Source: Candidatus Cloacimonadota bacterium
Lineage (GTDB): Bacteria > Cloacimonadota > Cloacimonadia > JGIOTU-2
DNA: 6,285 bases
Assembly: GCA_030628975.1 (NCBI GenBank)
Contig: DAOVPZ010000072.1
Location: forward strand, 1 to 6,285
Reading direction: 5' to 3'
The position numbers and the translations under genes were made by a program. The notes under the pieces are model-generated. The model was given only the letters and a program-made list of their open reading frames with translations, did not search any database and was not told where the DNA came from. The stretch's first letter is position 1, and each line of letters opens with the position of its first letter. Shown here in pieces: positions 5,604 to 6,285 of the stretch.

Positions 5604-6285
5604 TTTTGGATGAAAAACATATAAGATTTAGGGAAAAGGTTAAGCGATTTGCAGACGAAGAGGTTGCACCAAGAGCACGAAAACTTGATCAAAAGTGTGA
5701 ATTTCCCTGGGATTTGGTAAAGAGAATGGCAGAATTGGAACTTCTGGCTATTTATCTGCCAGAGAAATATGGCGGGGCTGGTCTTGACACGCTCTCTTAT
5801 ACGATTGCTGTTGAAGAGATTGGTCGGGTATGTGGTTCTACAGGAATATTTCTTGCTGCACATTCATCTCTGGGGATATATCCAATATATGTTGCTGGTA
5901 ATGAAATTCAGAAAAAGAAATGGGTTATTCCGTTGGCTCGTGGTGAAAAAATTGGTTCTTTTGGGCTAACCGAACCCAATGCGGGTAGTGATGCAGCGGC
6001 GACGCAGACCATTGCAAAACTTGTTGGGAATCAATATATTATCAATGGTACAAAATGTTTCATAACATCAGGCGGGATTGGAGATATTATTGTCTTTACT
6101 GCAACCAAAGATCCATCATTAGGTTATCCAGGTATCTCTGCATTTGTTGTGGAGAAAGGAACACCTGGCTTTTCTGAAGGTAAAGAAGAGGACAAATTAG
6201 GATTGCGGGGCACTGTTACTTCTGAGCTCATTTTTGAGGATTGTGCCATACCAAAAGAAAATCTTTTAGGAAAAGAAGGTGATGG
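5600..6285 (+). CDS. Acyl-CoA dehydrogenase, canonical N-terminal and middle domains (cut by window end)
   Basis: The open frame runs from ATG 5600 to the window edge with 228 complete codons, about 60% of the usual 375-390 residues. It shows the N-terminal helical part with LPEKYGGAGLDTL (53-65), and the intact first signature FGLTEPNAGSD (121-131), which contacts FAD and substrate. INGTKCFITSGG (148-159) and KLGLRGTVTSELIFEDC (199-215) follow, then the NLLG turn (221-224). The catalytic Glu and second signature lie outside the window. As a family member it should be a cytoplasmic FAD enzyme oxidising (or, in fermenters, reducing) an acyl-CoA bond; chain length or branching preference cannot be told. 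The ATGA overlap with the divergent ACAD upstream suggests a shared transcript and possibly a shared enzyme complex. ETF or CoA-ligase genes might follow beyond the edge, but none is visible. Confidence 0.93.
   Translation, partial: MILDEKHIRFREKVKRFADEEVAPRARKLDQKCEFPWDLVKRMAELELLAIYLPEKYGGAGLDTLSYTIAVEEIGRVCGSTGIFLAAHSSLGIYPIYVAGNEIQKKKWVIPLARGEKIGSFGLTEPNAGSDAAATQTIAKLVGNQYIINGTKCFITSGGIGDIIVFTATKDPSLGYPGISAFVVEKGTPGFSEGKEEDKLGLRGTVTSELIFEDCAIPKENLLGKEGD

Noticed and set aside
5540..5969. Open frames of 107 residues (minus) and 66 residues (plus, 5769-5969) over the second ACAD
   Set aside because: The frame from 5600 encodes a clear ACAD through this entire stretch, so both are shadows.

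Overview
The window comes from an AT-rich bacterial genome. A FlgD-Ig-like / type IX secretion (T9SS type A) C-terminal tail on a small secreted protein, a secreted right-handed beta-helix protein and a seven-base-period 'ATCNNNN' repeat point to the wider FCB group, including candidate lineages such as Cloacimonadota, Marinimicrobia or WOR-3. This placement rests on domain style only. The phylum cannot be fixed from this sequence.

Layout. Positions 1-56 hold a degenerate heptad repeat that runs off the left edge. Two genes follow on the minus strand: a type I glutamine synthetase family enzyme (start moved to 2857 on ribosome-binding-site evidence) and, 81 bp downstream of it, a secreted beta-helix protein. 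A consensus-like promoter lies just upstream of the synthetase. An AT-rich stretch of about 540 bp then separates this block from a plus-strand secreted protein (3408-4151) made of one HYDIN/ASH-like Ig domain and a T9SS-type sorting tail. That stretch carries a possible distant promoter, a 14-codon ORF, several potential hairpins and a strong stem-loop next to the start codon. The secreted gene ends at a clear intrinsic terminator. It is followed on the minus strand by tRNA-Glu(CTC) with its own promoter. On the plus strand, two acyl-CoA dehydrogenase (ACAD) family genes overlap by ATGA. The first runs 4491-5603 (start also corrected). The second begins at 5600 and leaves the window.

How the genes relate. 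The tandem ACAD genes are the most suggestive unit. The first has lost the LTEPxxGSD signature and has Asp where the catalytic Glu normally sits. The second keeps the signature. This resembles the split labour of heteromeric (alpha2beta2) ACADs, so the pair may form one enzyme acting on an acyl-CoA. The secreted protein gene holds two related short palindromes, both in frame. One adds residues at a conserved spot of the sorting domain, which suggests in-frame acquisition of a small palindromic element. I see no CRISPR array, insertion sequence, phage gene or defence system.
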